Assembly: GCA_034769895.1 (NCBI GenBank)
Contig: CM068373.1
Location: 439,995,080-440,059,079 of the forward strand
DNA from: Magicicada septendecula
Lineage: Eukaryota > Arthropoda > Insecta > Hemiptera > Cicadidae
DNA: 64,000 bases
Direction of reading: 5' to 3'
A model generated the notes under the pieces. The model saw only the letters and a list, made by a program, of their open reading frames with translations, searched no databases and was not told the DNA's origin. Numbering within the stretch: the first letter of the stretch is position 1; each line of letters starts with the position of its first letter. Positions 36,001 to 45,584 of the stretch are shown piece after piece. A program made the translations under genes and the position numbers.

Positions 36001-36403
36001 TGCTCAGGTTTATATTTATCTTACGTTTATCAGCGGTAGCACACTTTATATTCACAGGTTGGTTCCGTTTTACTAGATGATGTTTAGCTAACATGTCCGC
36101 TAATTCTTGGCTGATTAAGCTTCTACTAGATCCCGAATCAATTAAGGCGATGGGGGACGTAACGCCTAAGTCGACTCGTATTAATGGTAGTAAATTTTTT
36201 TTCCATTTACATCTATTAATCGCATTACACTTTTCACGAAATTCTCGCACATAGGGGTCGATTTCTTTCGCACCTTTTTTGTTTTTCACTTGGTTACAGA
36301 ATAATTCTTTCTTATTATTATTACTGGTTTCTTTTATTTTACCCAATTTTGAGTAGCTGCGGAAGACACAGGTTTTCGGGTCTCCCTGCCTTACATGTTT
36401 TTT
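33080..36403 (-). CDS. pol: Gypsy Pol polyprotein (protease, RT, RNase H, integrase)
   Basis: Open for more than 1088 codons. The nominal first codon at 36346 is TTG; the frame extends upstream without a stop through KHVRQGDPKTCVFR to the frameshift site at 36397-36403, so Pol is most likely made as a Gag-Pol fusion. Counting from 36346: aspartic protease LIDSGSS at 68-74 with ILGADF at 142-147; reverse transcriptase with VDYRQLNKR, VMDLNQAFHQIPL, FGISQGS and the catalytic YLDD at 390-393; RNase H with QTDSS (D540), E581, ETDNQ (D606) and VVADTLSR (D649); integrase zinc finger H747-x6-H754 and C784-x2-C787; integrase triad D816, D876 and E911. It ends RRTHISQLKLYKKK. All key residues are present. 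No chromodomain is seen. Family closest to Osvaldo or 17.6-like by memory only. Confidence 0.95.
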   Translation of the reverse strand, partial: KKHVRQGDPKTCVFRSYSKLGKIKETSNNNKKELFCNQVKNKKGAKEIDPYVREFREKCNAINRCKWKKNLLPLIRVDLGVTSPIALIDSGSSRSLISQELADMLAKHHLVKRNQPVNIKCATADKRKININLSITVKVKIKNLSWIFTMLVCKELGPDLILGADFISKTGMILDIYEREFYFRFDRARKHKFDSNEDKRCSSTAHVIHQDSDLSHLERRDRVKIVKLIKEFSSVLTPKLGLTDLIEYKINLSDQKVIRLPPYKLSPPKMEVMRNHINKLLDQGVIEPSTSPYSSPSFLVPKGPDKHRLVVDYRQLNKRIEFESIPLPDIHSAFHYFTKAMVFTVMDLNQAFHQIPLSEESKRLTAFAVPFNLYQFTRVPFGISQGSSVCSRLLEKIFHDIKFKYVYHYLDDIVIYSESMEQHLRHLREVLSRLLRAGLTVNPNKVSFAVPQFSFLGHIVKANGKVSIDPERTRAIREFAPPRDAKGIARFLGMVNYFHKYIPHLAEIAAPLNSLRKKGTKFEWSSIHQNAFEQLKESIISPPVLQLADFTKPFVVQTDSSSVALGAVIYQEIDNCRLPISYASRTLSDQERKYSAYELECLAIVFAFEKFKPFLEHKEFLLETDNQALSWLLNHPKQLGRIGRWILKLNCYKFRLQHIKGTQNVVADTLSRMFQSPTKTSENVVKPEIASANAVITEYPLAFTNIALYQQQDPLLKPIIEQLTQGIKSEKYVLSKNVLCLKIRDGKELRIIAPDVIKPVLMEYFHSSTIGAHMGINKTIHRIRKEYHWNNMNCEIATFVKKCSLCALSKPARNTQVSQLISEIPKTPFSKLYLDFSGPYPRSKSGNTMLLICVDSFTKFVWMYPMRRALASTTVKILQERLFKDYGTPVRIVSDNGPQFKAKEFRNMCFKLGIDHITTTEYRPQGNIAERYLRNLKSALIAYHANDHTSWDQNLSWIQYAFNSAYHEGHKSTPFELLYKYRPNHPLSTRRNIHDLLPPQITDKQIKRIWNKARSNLRASLEKSRRYHEKGNLSNSVRYQVGDLVMYKTHPISSAIDKTTSKLSFRWCGPYQIQKYLTPVTVALCEPATQKYVRRTHISQLKLYKKK

Positions 36404-37881
36404 GAATTGGGATTATTCCGTTCCAATGGCTTACTTTTGCACTCTCTTCTTATGTGCCCATATTTGCCACAATTATAACAGGTGGGTTTTCTGCGAGGTG
36501 GGTACTTGGTTTCCGCTTTATCTGGATTTACAGTTAACTTACCAGTTTTGCGCACATGGTGAGGTCTACTAGAAACTTGTCTTTCATACGAGGTTGTTAC
36601 ATCAGGCAGTAGTGCTCGCAATTGATGTCTATTAGTTCCAGAGGTTTTCATTGCTTCTCTATTTTGATCTGAGTACCATACATTTGAAGAATGGATACTG
36701 CACTATTCTAGATCAGCAATAGTATTGGGTCTATTCATCAATGATAGTCGAGATCTTTCTTCGGGTGACACTCCTATTAAAATGGTGTCCACCAGTTGTG
36801 TTTCATTCCAGCTTACACGTAGTAGTCGAGAGGACTCCCTAATATCGGAGATGTAGTGAACTAATCTCTCCTGATGTCCTTGTACTCGGAGTACTGTCTT
36901 CCTTTTTATTTCCTCATAGATGCCGGTGGGAATAAAGTATTTTATTAAAGAGCTATGTAGCTCTTCTACTGGGAAAGTAGAGGTTAGGGCTTCTAGCACA
37001 CGATTTTTTAACGGGGGTTTACACTTTGGTAACAGAACTTGTAAAATTTGCCAGTCATTCAGCTGCTGTAGATCCTTTATCTGAAGAAGATAACTAATAA
37101 ATGTTAGTAACTTGGAAACATTTAAACCATCTGTATAGGGGATTTCGGTTAAAATCTTCTCCACAGGGTGAGTCATTTTTCCGTATAGATCTGCGTTATA
37201 GTTCATAGGGGTAATTCCTCGATGAGGGCGATTAGATTCATTGGGGGTGTTGGTCAATTCATTATTTCCGGGACGGAACTGAAAATGCTCGGGAGGAGGG
37301 ACATTTACATCTGTATCAGTTTTTTGTTCTGGGTTCGCTTGCACTTGCGATACGATAGGTGAGTTCCGATCCGAGTTAGGCGGAGGTAAACCAGTGGTGG
37401 GGGATTGTACTGGGGAGATGTGTAATTTCATTAACGATTTCTCTATTTCGTCCATCCTGAATGAGTCGGATTTTCGTCTTAAATCGTTGATAATTGAAGG
37501 TAAGCGGCGTAGAGCTTCGTCTGCTAGCTTTTGTACATCAACGGGTATTTCTGTGAGATTCGGCCAGATCGACAAATTTTTTATTCGCCTGGTTAAATGC
37601 TCTATTCTCTGGGTAGTCCGCAAAATTTTTTTCGGAGATTTCTCGTCTTGGAGTGTTTGAGACAATAAGTATAGTTCACTATACTTGGCATTACAAATTT
37701 CTTTCTCGCTTTCATAATCGAGTTGGCTTAGATTGTTTAATTGCACGGGCGCATCAAATCCACATTCGCGAATTGAACTTCGTAATTCCGCGACTGTTAC
37801 ATCAGCATGGGGTAGTCCACGCAAAAGGGCTTCGTAAGACAGCTCGTCTTTTAATAACAAATCCGGGTTAAATTGGGCCAT
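36391..37881 (-). pseudogene. gag: Gypsy Gag with one in-frame TAG
   Basis: Starts ATG at 37879-37881 (MAQFNPDLLLKDELSYEALL). The first 392 codons encode a matrix/capsid-like region, including YGKMTHPVEKILTEIPYTDG, a retroelement capsid-like block with LLPKCKPPLKNRVLEAL and LLRVSWNETQLVDTIL. A TAG at 36703-36705 follows TIADLE. The same frame then continues open for 103 codons (CSIHSSNVWYSDQNREA, then MKTSGTNRHQ), includes the nucleocapsid knuckle C58-x2-C61-x4-H66-x4-C71 (numbered from the internal ATG at 36651) and ends at TAA 36391-36393. Thus one stop separates capsid from nucleocapsid. Readthrough is possible in principle, but a plain mutation is the simpler reading. Confidence 0.9.
36397..36403 (-). 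promoter_or_regulatory. programmed -1 ribosomal frameshift site between gag and pol
   Basis: On the coding strand the gag frame reads tca aaa aac atg taa. The heptamer A AAA AAC is the canonical slippery sequence in the correct register, two codons before the gag stop (36391-36393). A shift of -1 there enters the pol frame exactly (aaa cat gta agg). A downstream pseudoknot cannot be judged by eye. Confidence 0.8.
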
Positions 37882-38992
37882 TTTGTTCTAACACATTAGC
37901 ACGTACTTACAATTAATACTAGTATATTACACATATATTACATATACATATAATAAATTCATAAGTAATCAATTTACACAAATTAGAAAAGAACAATTTC
38001 TCTTCTAAGGGAGATACAGAAATCACACACACATATGTTTCAAGGTTAAATAGCCGATCAGCTGTTTACTGGAATGTAGGTCAGAGGGTGGCCTACATAT
38101 TTAGTTAACAAGGAGGGTTGAGCGTGTCAGAGAGAGATGGGTTTCTACTCTTATTGTTCTCCACAATGTGACTGAATAACACAACTACTGTATACGTACT
38201 CTAAACGGGTATGAACACGAGAGAAGGGGAGCGCAATCTTATGCAATACATTTATTATTACTACGCTTGGCAACACTTTGACTCCGTTCATTCATAAACT
38301 TTTCTCAATTAAATAATTACTTATTTTGTTCACAAGTTTTAAATCACGAAGTTCTACTTAATTACTTTATTATTATTAACAAAGTTATTTTTAATCAAAT
38401 TTTGTTTATAACACATACTAGTGTATGTAAGCTAGATAGTTGGACATACACTGTGCAGAATGATTCAGGAGACAACAGGTCATAGATTGTCGTAAACAAA
38501 CCTGTTACAGATTGTTCGGTTGACCAAAATTGTTATGCTTGGTCACAATTCATGTATGGAAGTACTTACATCGAATTATGCAGGTTCCTACTGGCCTATA
38601 GAATGCAAAAGCTACATGCATTGTATGACGCTAAGGATATTTTACTTATACATACTACCATCTACGTCACTTAATACATATTACGTTATTTAATAGTGTA
38701 TTAAATATGTTTTGAACATTACATTTATTAAAGTAACTTTCTGAGTGCATATATCAATATTATATATTTAGTTATTGATCTTACAATTTATCCACGCATA
38801 GTGAATGCAATTTTGTTTGTGACACTATATACACAATTAAAACTTTCCTTTGTTTCCTTTATTTTTTTGAATGACGCAATTTTGTTTGCTTAAAACACCT
38901 TTATAAAATTTAGCAGTGTGCCGCACTTTTGTGACACTCTGTAAACAATTACCCTTTTATTTTTTTTACAAGTAAGCAGAGTTGCGCACTTT
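37882..38992 (-). other. long 5' leader of the Gypsy element
   Basis: About 1.1 kb between the 5' LTR and the gag start, without a coding frame. The sequence adjoining the LTR on the coding strand is aaagtgcgcaactctgctta. It does not begin with the usual TGG of a primer-binding site, so the priming tRNA is unclear. Long leaders are known in Osvaldo-type elements. Confidence 0.6.
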
Positions 38993-40582
38993 TGTAACGT
39001 CTTTTCGCCGCGTTACAAATCCAGGGAACCCCTCATAATTAAACTCCGTTAATTAGATGGGCTGCCTACGTTGTAACAGAATTGATCACAAATAATTAAT
39101 GTAACAAATTACTTACTAACTGTGTAAGGAAACAATGGCAAGGTATACAATTGATTTAAGCACTCCTCATATGTGTGTAACAAGAAGACTTCTCTTTATT
39201 TAAAATTTAAAAAACATATACTGACAGATCCCATGACATTACTAATACAATTATTAAGTTATTTGAAAGGTTTCTTTAAACTTTGAGATCAAACTTGATT
39301 TTATATAGCTATACCTCGGATCCGGGTCAACTTTCTGTATTTCTGTAATTAAGACTTTTAATTATACTCATTTCATGATATTAGATTGCAAGACTTTCTT
39401 TTATTCAACCATTGGAAGAATGGTATTATTGCTTGAATTATATTACTCTACATTAGCATATAAACTGTTACAACGTATGAAGTTAGAATAGTTACATGAA
39501 ATTCTTAGATTTAATTTATAAGTCTTTACAAAGTTAATAGTTTCTGAAAAGTCTCTTTCAAGATGTGTTGTGTAACAAATATTAGTAACCCTCGATAGAC
39601 AGGCTATCGAGTCACCTTTTAATTGGTATGCAGAAGACTCGTCCTGGGGTATCCGTCTTGGGAAACAGGAACAGCTACGTCGTCATCTCGGTCTGGCCTT
39701 CCTCTGTAAAGGGCTCCAAAAGTTCGCAGGTTGAACAATATGTCGTGTAGATATCTACGATGATCTTGTAGATTCTCGGATGTCCTGATCTGCATATTCT
39801 GTCACGTGCAGTAGAGTTTGTGGCTTCTGATAGTTCACATTTCCGGGTATGACTTTGGAATTGTTGTTATTTGTTGAAGCACGAAGTCATCTTGTGTTAC
39901 ACTCCTTTTTTTTACGTTTCGATTTTTTTACTTTAAATTTCTTGTCTATTTACATGACTATATTAATTAACACATCCAGATGCTTTAAACAGCTACATCT
40001 GGTACACCATCTTAAAATGAAACAAAATATAGTTAACATATTTTAAGCGCACAGCTCCTACGTCTATACTGTACGAAGTCACCATTGCAAGAGAGAGAAA
40101 TTCCGCTCCCTTCGCCTGGTACTGGACAAAAGTTAGTAGGACAATTTCCGCGCGAGAATATAGTTCCTAACTATATTTAAGTTAACATTTTTTATTTATA
40201 CAAACTATCCCTAAACAAATATACATAATTTAAATCAGTTGTTTTAGCGACTATTTATGTCTTCAGATTTTTTATTATTAACATTAATTTTTTTATCTTA
40301 TTCTAACTCACACAAGATTCGGAAAGCATGTCGAGTCTGGAATCAACAGGACAGCGCCTGCTTACAAGCAAAGGGTTAAATACGATATTAATAACTCTTT
40401 ACAATTTATCTTTTTATTAGAGTATCTTATAAATAACTAATTAATTACTGCTTCGTCTCATACTGAGTACATACAGGTATTTTATATTAATACAGTGAGA
40501 TTTAAATGGCTTAAGAGCTCGCAACCTTAATTTTTTTTAAATTTTTATTTTCTTGATTATTTCTTTTATTTAAATCGTCACA
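38993..40582 (-). repeat. 5' LTR of the Gypsy element
   Basis: Almost identical to 30924-32514. Differences I noted include cattactaatacaatt versus ...attcaatt, gatattagattgc versus ...agcttgc, caacgtatg versus caaggtatg, ttttaattgg versus tttctttgg, cctggggta versus cctggcgta and actggacaaa versus actgggcaaa, plus one base of length in a T run. Two identical-end LTRs confirm the element limits. Confidence 0.95.
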
Positions 40583-40586
40583 CATT

Positions 40587-40892
40587 AGTAAAGCATTTCT
40601 CAAATAATTTGTATTCCGATGAACTATGTTCTCAGGTAAAGCTGTTTAAATAGAAAAACAGTTGCTTAAATTATAATTTTTTGTGTTAAATTATATTTTA
40701 TAGAACAGTATAGCTTCCCTTACTTTTCAAATTTAATTGAAAATTTTTCTTTGGAAAAAATATTTTTTATACCATTAGTATTTGAAAATGAAACTGATTT
40801 ATTTCATTGTCACTTTTAAAATTGGAATAGGGTTAGAAGGAGATTCAATAATTTTTTTAAAAGAAATACCTGAAATGTAATGACGACCTTAC
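40587..40892. other. unassigned AT-rich flank
   Basis: Unique-looking sequence right of the LTR element, next to the candidate exon. No motif recognised. Confidence 0.3.
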
Positions 40893-41017
40893 CGTTGTCT
40901 GTAGCGACCACCGAACTGCGCAGCGACGGACGCGGAAATGAGGACGAGACCGGGGTTGTTCCCATGGACATCGCCTTTGTCTTGGTAGCTGCAGAAGGCA
41001 GTGGATGACGTCGGTGA
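40893..41017 (-). CDS. candidate 125-bp coding exon of a host gene
   Basis: A GC-rich patch in AT-rich flanks. On the minus strand a splice acceptor (ttgacatctgcag) precedes it and a strong donor, cg then gtaagg (plus ccttac at 40887-40892), follows. One frame reads SPTSSTAFCSYQDKGDVHGN and then NPGLVLISASVAAQFGGRYR, with mostly C or G at third codon positions, as in expressed insect genes. A competing frame starts at an ATG (41053-41055, MSRLSGNSIDICSHRRH) and also stays open past the patch, so the patch could alternatively be a first coding exon read in that frame. I do not recognise either product. Confidence 0.4.
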
Positions 41018-41304
41018 CTGCAGATGTCAATAGAGTTACCCGAAAGTCGAGACATTTATTTACAAAAATATTTTTGAAATTTTTGTGAGTGAGCAATATC
41101 TGTGATCGGGTGTTAAAAAAAAAATGTTCATTTCTAAAGTCGAGTACTATTAACTTTAGTCAACGTAGAAATAGTTTTTAGTATTAATTAACTGAACCGA
41201 TGACGTCAAAGACAAAAGAATGTAACATTTATATGTCCGCGTGTAAACGACGTTATAGAGTTGTATGGCATGCAAAGGGCTATTACTGATATTTCCAACC
41301 CTTA
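41018..41304. other. unassigned flank of the candidate exon
   Basis: Probable intronic or upstream sequence. No motif seen. Confidence 0.3.
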
Positions 41305-41755
41305 CATTTTTACTTCCATGTTCCGTAAGGAAATGGAAGCATGATGATCGCGAAAAAAATCGTGTTCGAGATAAGGGCTGATTCTGATTGTGCTACCCTC
41401 AAAACATGAAGGAAAGTCATTTTCCGAAAAGTGTCTGTGTGTGTATATGGGTGTAGAATTTTTTCTATGGCAAACGATAACTGCCGCAAAATCAAACAGA
41501 ATCAAATCATTTTTTGCACATGTGCCCGAACGAGTTGTAGAGTACTCAAGACCTTTTGATTTTGGTGAAGCTCGGTTAAGGGAAATGGGTAGTTTACCTG
41601 CAACGTTTTACGTTTTAACAAGAATAAAGTACTCAATTTTGATAAATAAAGTATCCTGAAAAGAGGTCATAATAATCCACTGTAGAAAGGTAGATGAAAT
41701 ATCTGTAAATTACAAGGGTAGTTGAAGGGGAGGGGGCAATTTTTTGTATTGATGT
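41305..41755 (-). repeat. composite element, inverted, one array unit
   Basis: Tail palindrome cttccatgttccgtaagg, short tgtgtgtgta microsatellite, one 160-bp unit and the leader with tccactgtagaaaggtag, all in reverse orientation relative to the 3-10 kb array. Confidence 0.8.
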
Positions 41756-41814
41756 TATAAATTTATTCGACCGAAAACTTAAAAAAAATTCAATAAAATA
41801 ACAATTTTCAGGAT

Positions 41815-42145
41815 ACTTTATTTATTAAAATTAAGCACTTTACTCTTGTTAAAACGTAAAACGTTGCAGGTAAACTACCCCTTTTCCTTAACCGATCTTC
41901 ACCAAAAACAATAGGCCTTGAGTCCTTTACAATTCAGGGCTGTATGCAAAAAATTATTTGATTCTGTTTGAATTTGCGGCTGTTATCGTTTGCCACAGAA
42001 AAAATTCTACACACAGACACTTTTCGAAAAATGACTTTTTTTCATGTTTTGATGGTAGTACAATCAGAATCTGCCGTTATCTCGAACACGATTTTTTTCG
42101 CCATGACCATGCTTCCATTTCCTTATGGAACATGGAAGTAAAAAA
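41815..42145 (+). repeat. composite element, direct, one unit and tail
   Basis: Leader attaagcactttactcttg, one unit (ggtaaactacc at about 41869), minimal acacacagacac, and the hairpin tail ending atggaacatggaagtaaa. It faces away from the copy at 41305-41755, giving an inverted pair with hairpin tails at both outer ends. Confidence 0.8.
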
Positions 42146-42149
42146 CACA

Positions 42150-42625
42150 CACAGACATCACCTCATCAAATTCGACCGACTCTTGCGGACTTTTTGGCGG
42201 AGGCGGTCATTTCCCCACCCACTGCAACGATTGTGCCTTGGTTTCGACATCAAAGCCTTAAACCCAAGTCCCATCTCCTGTTGCGATATATTTCAAGAAG
42301 TTTCAATCGACATTGGCTCAGTCAAGCAGTTCGTGACTTACGTTAATACGGTTCTCTTTCTGATCATCGGTCAACAAACTCAGGACGAATTCTGTGGAAA
42401 TTCGATGCATGTTAAGCTTTTCTAATAAAGTTCGTGGCATGATCCTATGTATGCTGACGCCCACTTCCTCAACAGTCTATCGGATAGTTAAACGGCGATT
42501 TTCACAAACTGCGTCGATGTTATCGTTTGTTGACGTGGATCGTCATCGTCGTCCAGCTCTGGGAATTTCATCGGTCAGTTTTCTGCCCGTTTTAAAACAA
42601 TTGAACTGTTTGTAGCACAGCGTTC
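42150..42625 (-). pseudogene. mariner transposase relic, linker to first catalytic Asp
   Basis: Minus-strand frames give CENRRLTIR, TVEEVGVSI, LLEKLNMHRISTEFV with LLTDDQKENRINVSHELLD, then TGDGTWV (first Asp; usual TGDETWV), a stop, and GFDVETKAQSLQW with PPPPKK. These are consecutive mariner segments. Several frameshifts and stops are present, and the part beyond the TKAQS segment is replaced by the repeat tail at 42145. A third mariner lineage in the window, distinct from the 15.5-kb copy. Confidence 0.8.
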
Positions 42626-43849
42626 GGACAGACAGTAACAGAGATCAGATCTTCGTTTATGCAAATCAGAAAAACTCTGGCTGTAACCATTTGATTAATA
42701 AACTGTAAGTGTAAAAATAAAATAACAATAAGGGTACGATTCCGACCACAAATCAATTAATGCTGTGTTTCCCCAGGGGATAAGGATTCCTGAACAGCGT
42801 AGTTCGTACAATTTATAGTAGACGTGGAATCCTCTTAGAAGTTGGTTGGTAGTCATGACAACAAAGGCGGATCAAGATGGAACACTTACAGTAGAAAATG
42901 GCCCAACTAAATTAATTAATTTGGTCGTAAGTTAAAAAAAAAAAATGTTCTCGAAAGGGATTGTCAGTGAATAATAGTGTGACATAAAAAGACGTTTGTT
43001 TGAAAACAAATTTAATAAAATTAATTATAAAAACAAATTTTTTAGTTATTCTTACCGTCTGATGTCTGATAATAGCCTAATCGACTGAAACGGTTGTCAA
43101 TGTTTAACAATATAATTTTACCAAGCGTTTTTGTTTTTTAAATCCCTGTTTAAGTAATATGTTTCACTTTAAGTGCCCAAAGGGTGTTCAGTTGGTATTG
43201 TGAGAAACATATTTACAAAACGTAACGATCAGAATGTAGGTGTTTAATGGCTGAATATTTCATTTTCATTAAGTAATATATTTATTACTGTATCGTATAC
43301 AGACTACAAACACTCTGTGTATCAAACTGGGCCTTGTCGCATTTAAACATTCAATATCCTAGGCCTTCCTTGTAGTGTTTTCAGCCAGTACATCTTTTAG
43401 AGTGAGAGAGAACTGGCCTCTCGCTCAGTCTGCGCTGTTATCCTCATGGCTGTCACGATCGCTGACTTTGCTGTCGGGGTGTATAGGCCCGCCAGTGATT
43501 CCTGAACAGTCGTCGGCGCAGACCCAATGTATGAATTACACCGACTCAAAAAGTACTCGAGAGAGGAGAGTATGCGATAACAGCGTCTCTCTAACACGTA
43601 CAGTCCCTTCAAAACAAAACTTGCACGCTTATACATTTTAACTTTATCTATTTTGTTACTTAACATCACTGATGTTACTTAGTATGTGTAACATAGTACT
43701 ACATGTACTCATTACTTTGAAAACAGTCATTTACAGTTTTTGATATATTTGTTATTTGCATTGTTTTTAATGTACGTAACCTAAATTTATTTTAAAATTA
43801 TAAATTCGAGAACATTTTGAGTTATTCATATTTAATTATTTTTTAATAT
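42626..43849. other. unassigned region with one GC-richer patch
   Basis: The patch 43370-43630 has open frames of about 90 codons on both strands without recognisable motifs. No splice or promoter pattern convinces me. The rest is AT-rich. Confidence 0.3.
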
Positions 43850-44055
43850 TATTAACAGTAAATACAACTTTTCTTACAAGAATATATTTTTTTGTATTTT
43901 TTTAATAAGGCACTGTTTCGATAGTATAAACTATCATCATCATAGTTTTGATGATGATAATTTATACTATCGAAATAGTGTTATATATTCAAAAAATACA
44001 AAAAAAATATTGTAAGAAAAGTTTTATTTATTAATAATAATAAAAAATATAAACA
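43850..44055. repeat. foldback repeat, about 90-bp arms
   Basis: The left arm aaatacaacttttcttacaa ... cactgtttcgatagtataaa ctatcatcatcat pairs with atgatgataatttatactat cgaaatagtg ... ttgtaagaaaagtttta, with agttttg at the centre (about 43944-43950). GTTTC (43915-43919) and the paired hairpin gatagt/actatc recreate the TGATGA-stem-GAAAC pattern on the minus strand. Confidence 0.85.
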
Positions 44056-44184
44056 AGAATAACTGAGCAAATATTAATTATTATATTTAATTAAATATAA
44101 AAATGTGTACTACATTTAAAAAATAATATTGGAGTTATTTAACTACAAAAACTATTGTACAGTACTTACGTTTGAAGGAAGTTT
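44056..44184. other. AT-rich spacer downstream of the DD82E relic
   Basis: Probably the element's 3' flank; no terminal repeat identified. Confidence 0.3.
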
Positions 44185-45584
44185 TCAATCGCTGTCAGGC
44201 AATACCTGTATTCCAGAGATATTACCATCTTCCTCTTCAGCAAAGTCGTCGGAACTGTCTGAACTACTCTCTTCTCCAAGATTAATTATGAAGCGGTCTA
44301 CTGTTTCATCAACAATAGCTTCCTTTTCCAGATATTCTTTTTCAATGCTTTCTACATGTTTGCATCTTTTTTCCCAATCGTCAGCAGTCACAGTTGAAAT
44401 TTTTCTTCACATAAGTTTTTCACATCATTTAAATTAAACGTTACATTTTTTTCAGCAACACCTCGCTTAATTTCTGACCACATCATCTCTATAGGATTTA
44501 GTTCAGGGTGGTAAGGGGGAAGCCTTAAAACTAAATGTCCTCTGCTTTGCAGAATTTGATCTATTAAGTATGTTTGAAAGTTTGATTTATACATTTTAAC
44601 AACTTCATAAAGTTCTGCTTTAACCATATCAGGACGGAACGGTATTGCGTGTCGTATTAGCCAGTCTTGCATATCACGTTTCGTAGAATTAGACGTAGGT
44701 GTTTTTTCTAGCTGTACATTATGATAGCTGGCATTGTCAATTACCAACACACTGTTGGCGGGCAAATTCGGGACCAATTTTTCTTCAATCCAACGTCTGT
44801 AGTTTTCAGCGTTCATGTTATCGTGGTAATCTCCTATCTTTTGTTAGATTTAAAAATCAGCAGTGGTTTGGAACAAACCCGTATTGACTGCCGGCGTGAA
44901 CAATAATTAATCTTTGTCCTTTCGCAACTGGAACAGCGTAGCCACCAGGCTGAATCTGATCGTTCCAGCTGTACGGAAGTGTGTGGCTGCTATGAATATA
45001 TGTTTCGTCCTGATATACTACGGTTCTGCCTTCTTCTCTAAATTTTTTATGTTTTGTAAATAATGTATTCTCATAGCTCTTATTTCGTGAATTTCTGTTA
45101 ACACAGGTCGATTATTTTTAGTTTTTACCCACGTAAAGCCTATTTCCTTCAAGATAATTTTTAGGCTGCTACTTCTGCCTTTAAAGTTGATAGATTATTT
45201 TAATTTTTCTAACAGTTTTTTTACCGTTGGGAGACACTTGTCTTCAATGTAAAAATTCCGAACTGTTCTCCTAATTACACCTTTATCGAAATCGTCAAGC
45301 CCGGTTATAGGTTTACGAACGCGGTGTTTCTTTCCCGGTGTGCTAAATGACGTTCCCGCTTCTGCATCTGGACTGTGTAGCTGCTGACCTTCCTTTATTA
45401 TTCTCCTTACGGAGCTATGAGAGATACCCGTCGCTTTTGCAACACGCTTTTGTACTTTATGGAAATCTAAGAGAGGTTTCCCACTTTCAGCCTCACTCTT
45501 CATGAAAGTGTACACATTCCACACTACCTCACGAGTCTGGCTATGCAGAGTTTTTGAACTCAATTTGGAACTTTTGGGGGACAT
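44185..45584 (-). pseudogene. IS630/Tc1-superfamily transposase with DD82E spacing, frameshifted
   Basis: The N-terminal frame (ATG at 45582-45584, MSPKSSKLSSKTLHSQTREV) encodes a helix-turn-helix with VAKATGISHSSVRRIIKEG. Next, in shifted frames, KIILKEIGFTWVKTKNNRP and VVYQDETYIHSSHTLPYSW hold the first catalytic Asp (codon 45007-45009). After two more shifts MNAENYRRWIEEKLVPNLP leads to VLVIDNASYH (second Asp, 44736-44738) and LPPYHPELNPIEMMWSEIKR (Glu, 44487-44489). These last two are exactly 82 residues apart. A final shift leads to an acidic tail, GEESSSDSSDDFAEEEDG. As I recall, DD82E spacing defines the Sailor group of IS630-Tc1-mariner transposons. At least three frameshifts; inactive. 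Terminal repeats not found. Confidence 0.8.

Larger units (their letters stand above)
30924..40582 (-). mobile_element. Ty3/Gypsy LTR retrotransposon, Osvaldo-like, recent insertion
   Basis: Two LTRs of about 1590 bp in direct orientation flank a 6.5-kb interior that is coded on the minus strand. The element is bounded by the 4-bp duplication catt (30920-30923 and 40583-40586). Interior order on the coding strand: long leader (38992 to 37882), gag with a C-terminal CCHC knuckle, then pol with protease, reverse transcriptase, RNase H and integrase in the Ty3/Gypsy order. No envelope-like frame follows. By eye the LTRs differ at only about ten positions, so the insertion is young. One stop codon in gag is the only obvious defect in the coding region. 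Confidence 0.95.

Noticed and set aside
43375-43669. About 90-codon frames on both strands of a GC-richer patch
   Set aside because: No motif, no splice pair and no preference for either strand; left as unassigned.
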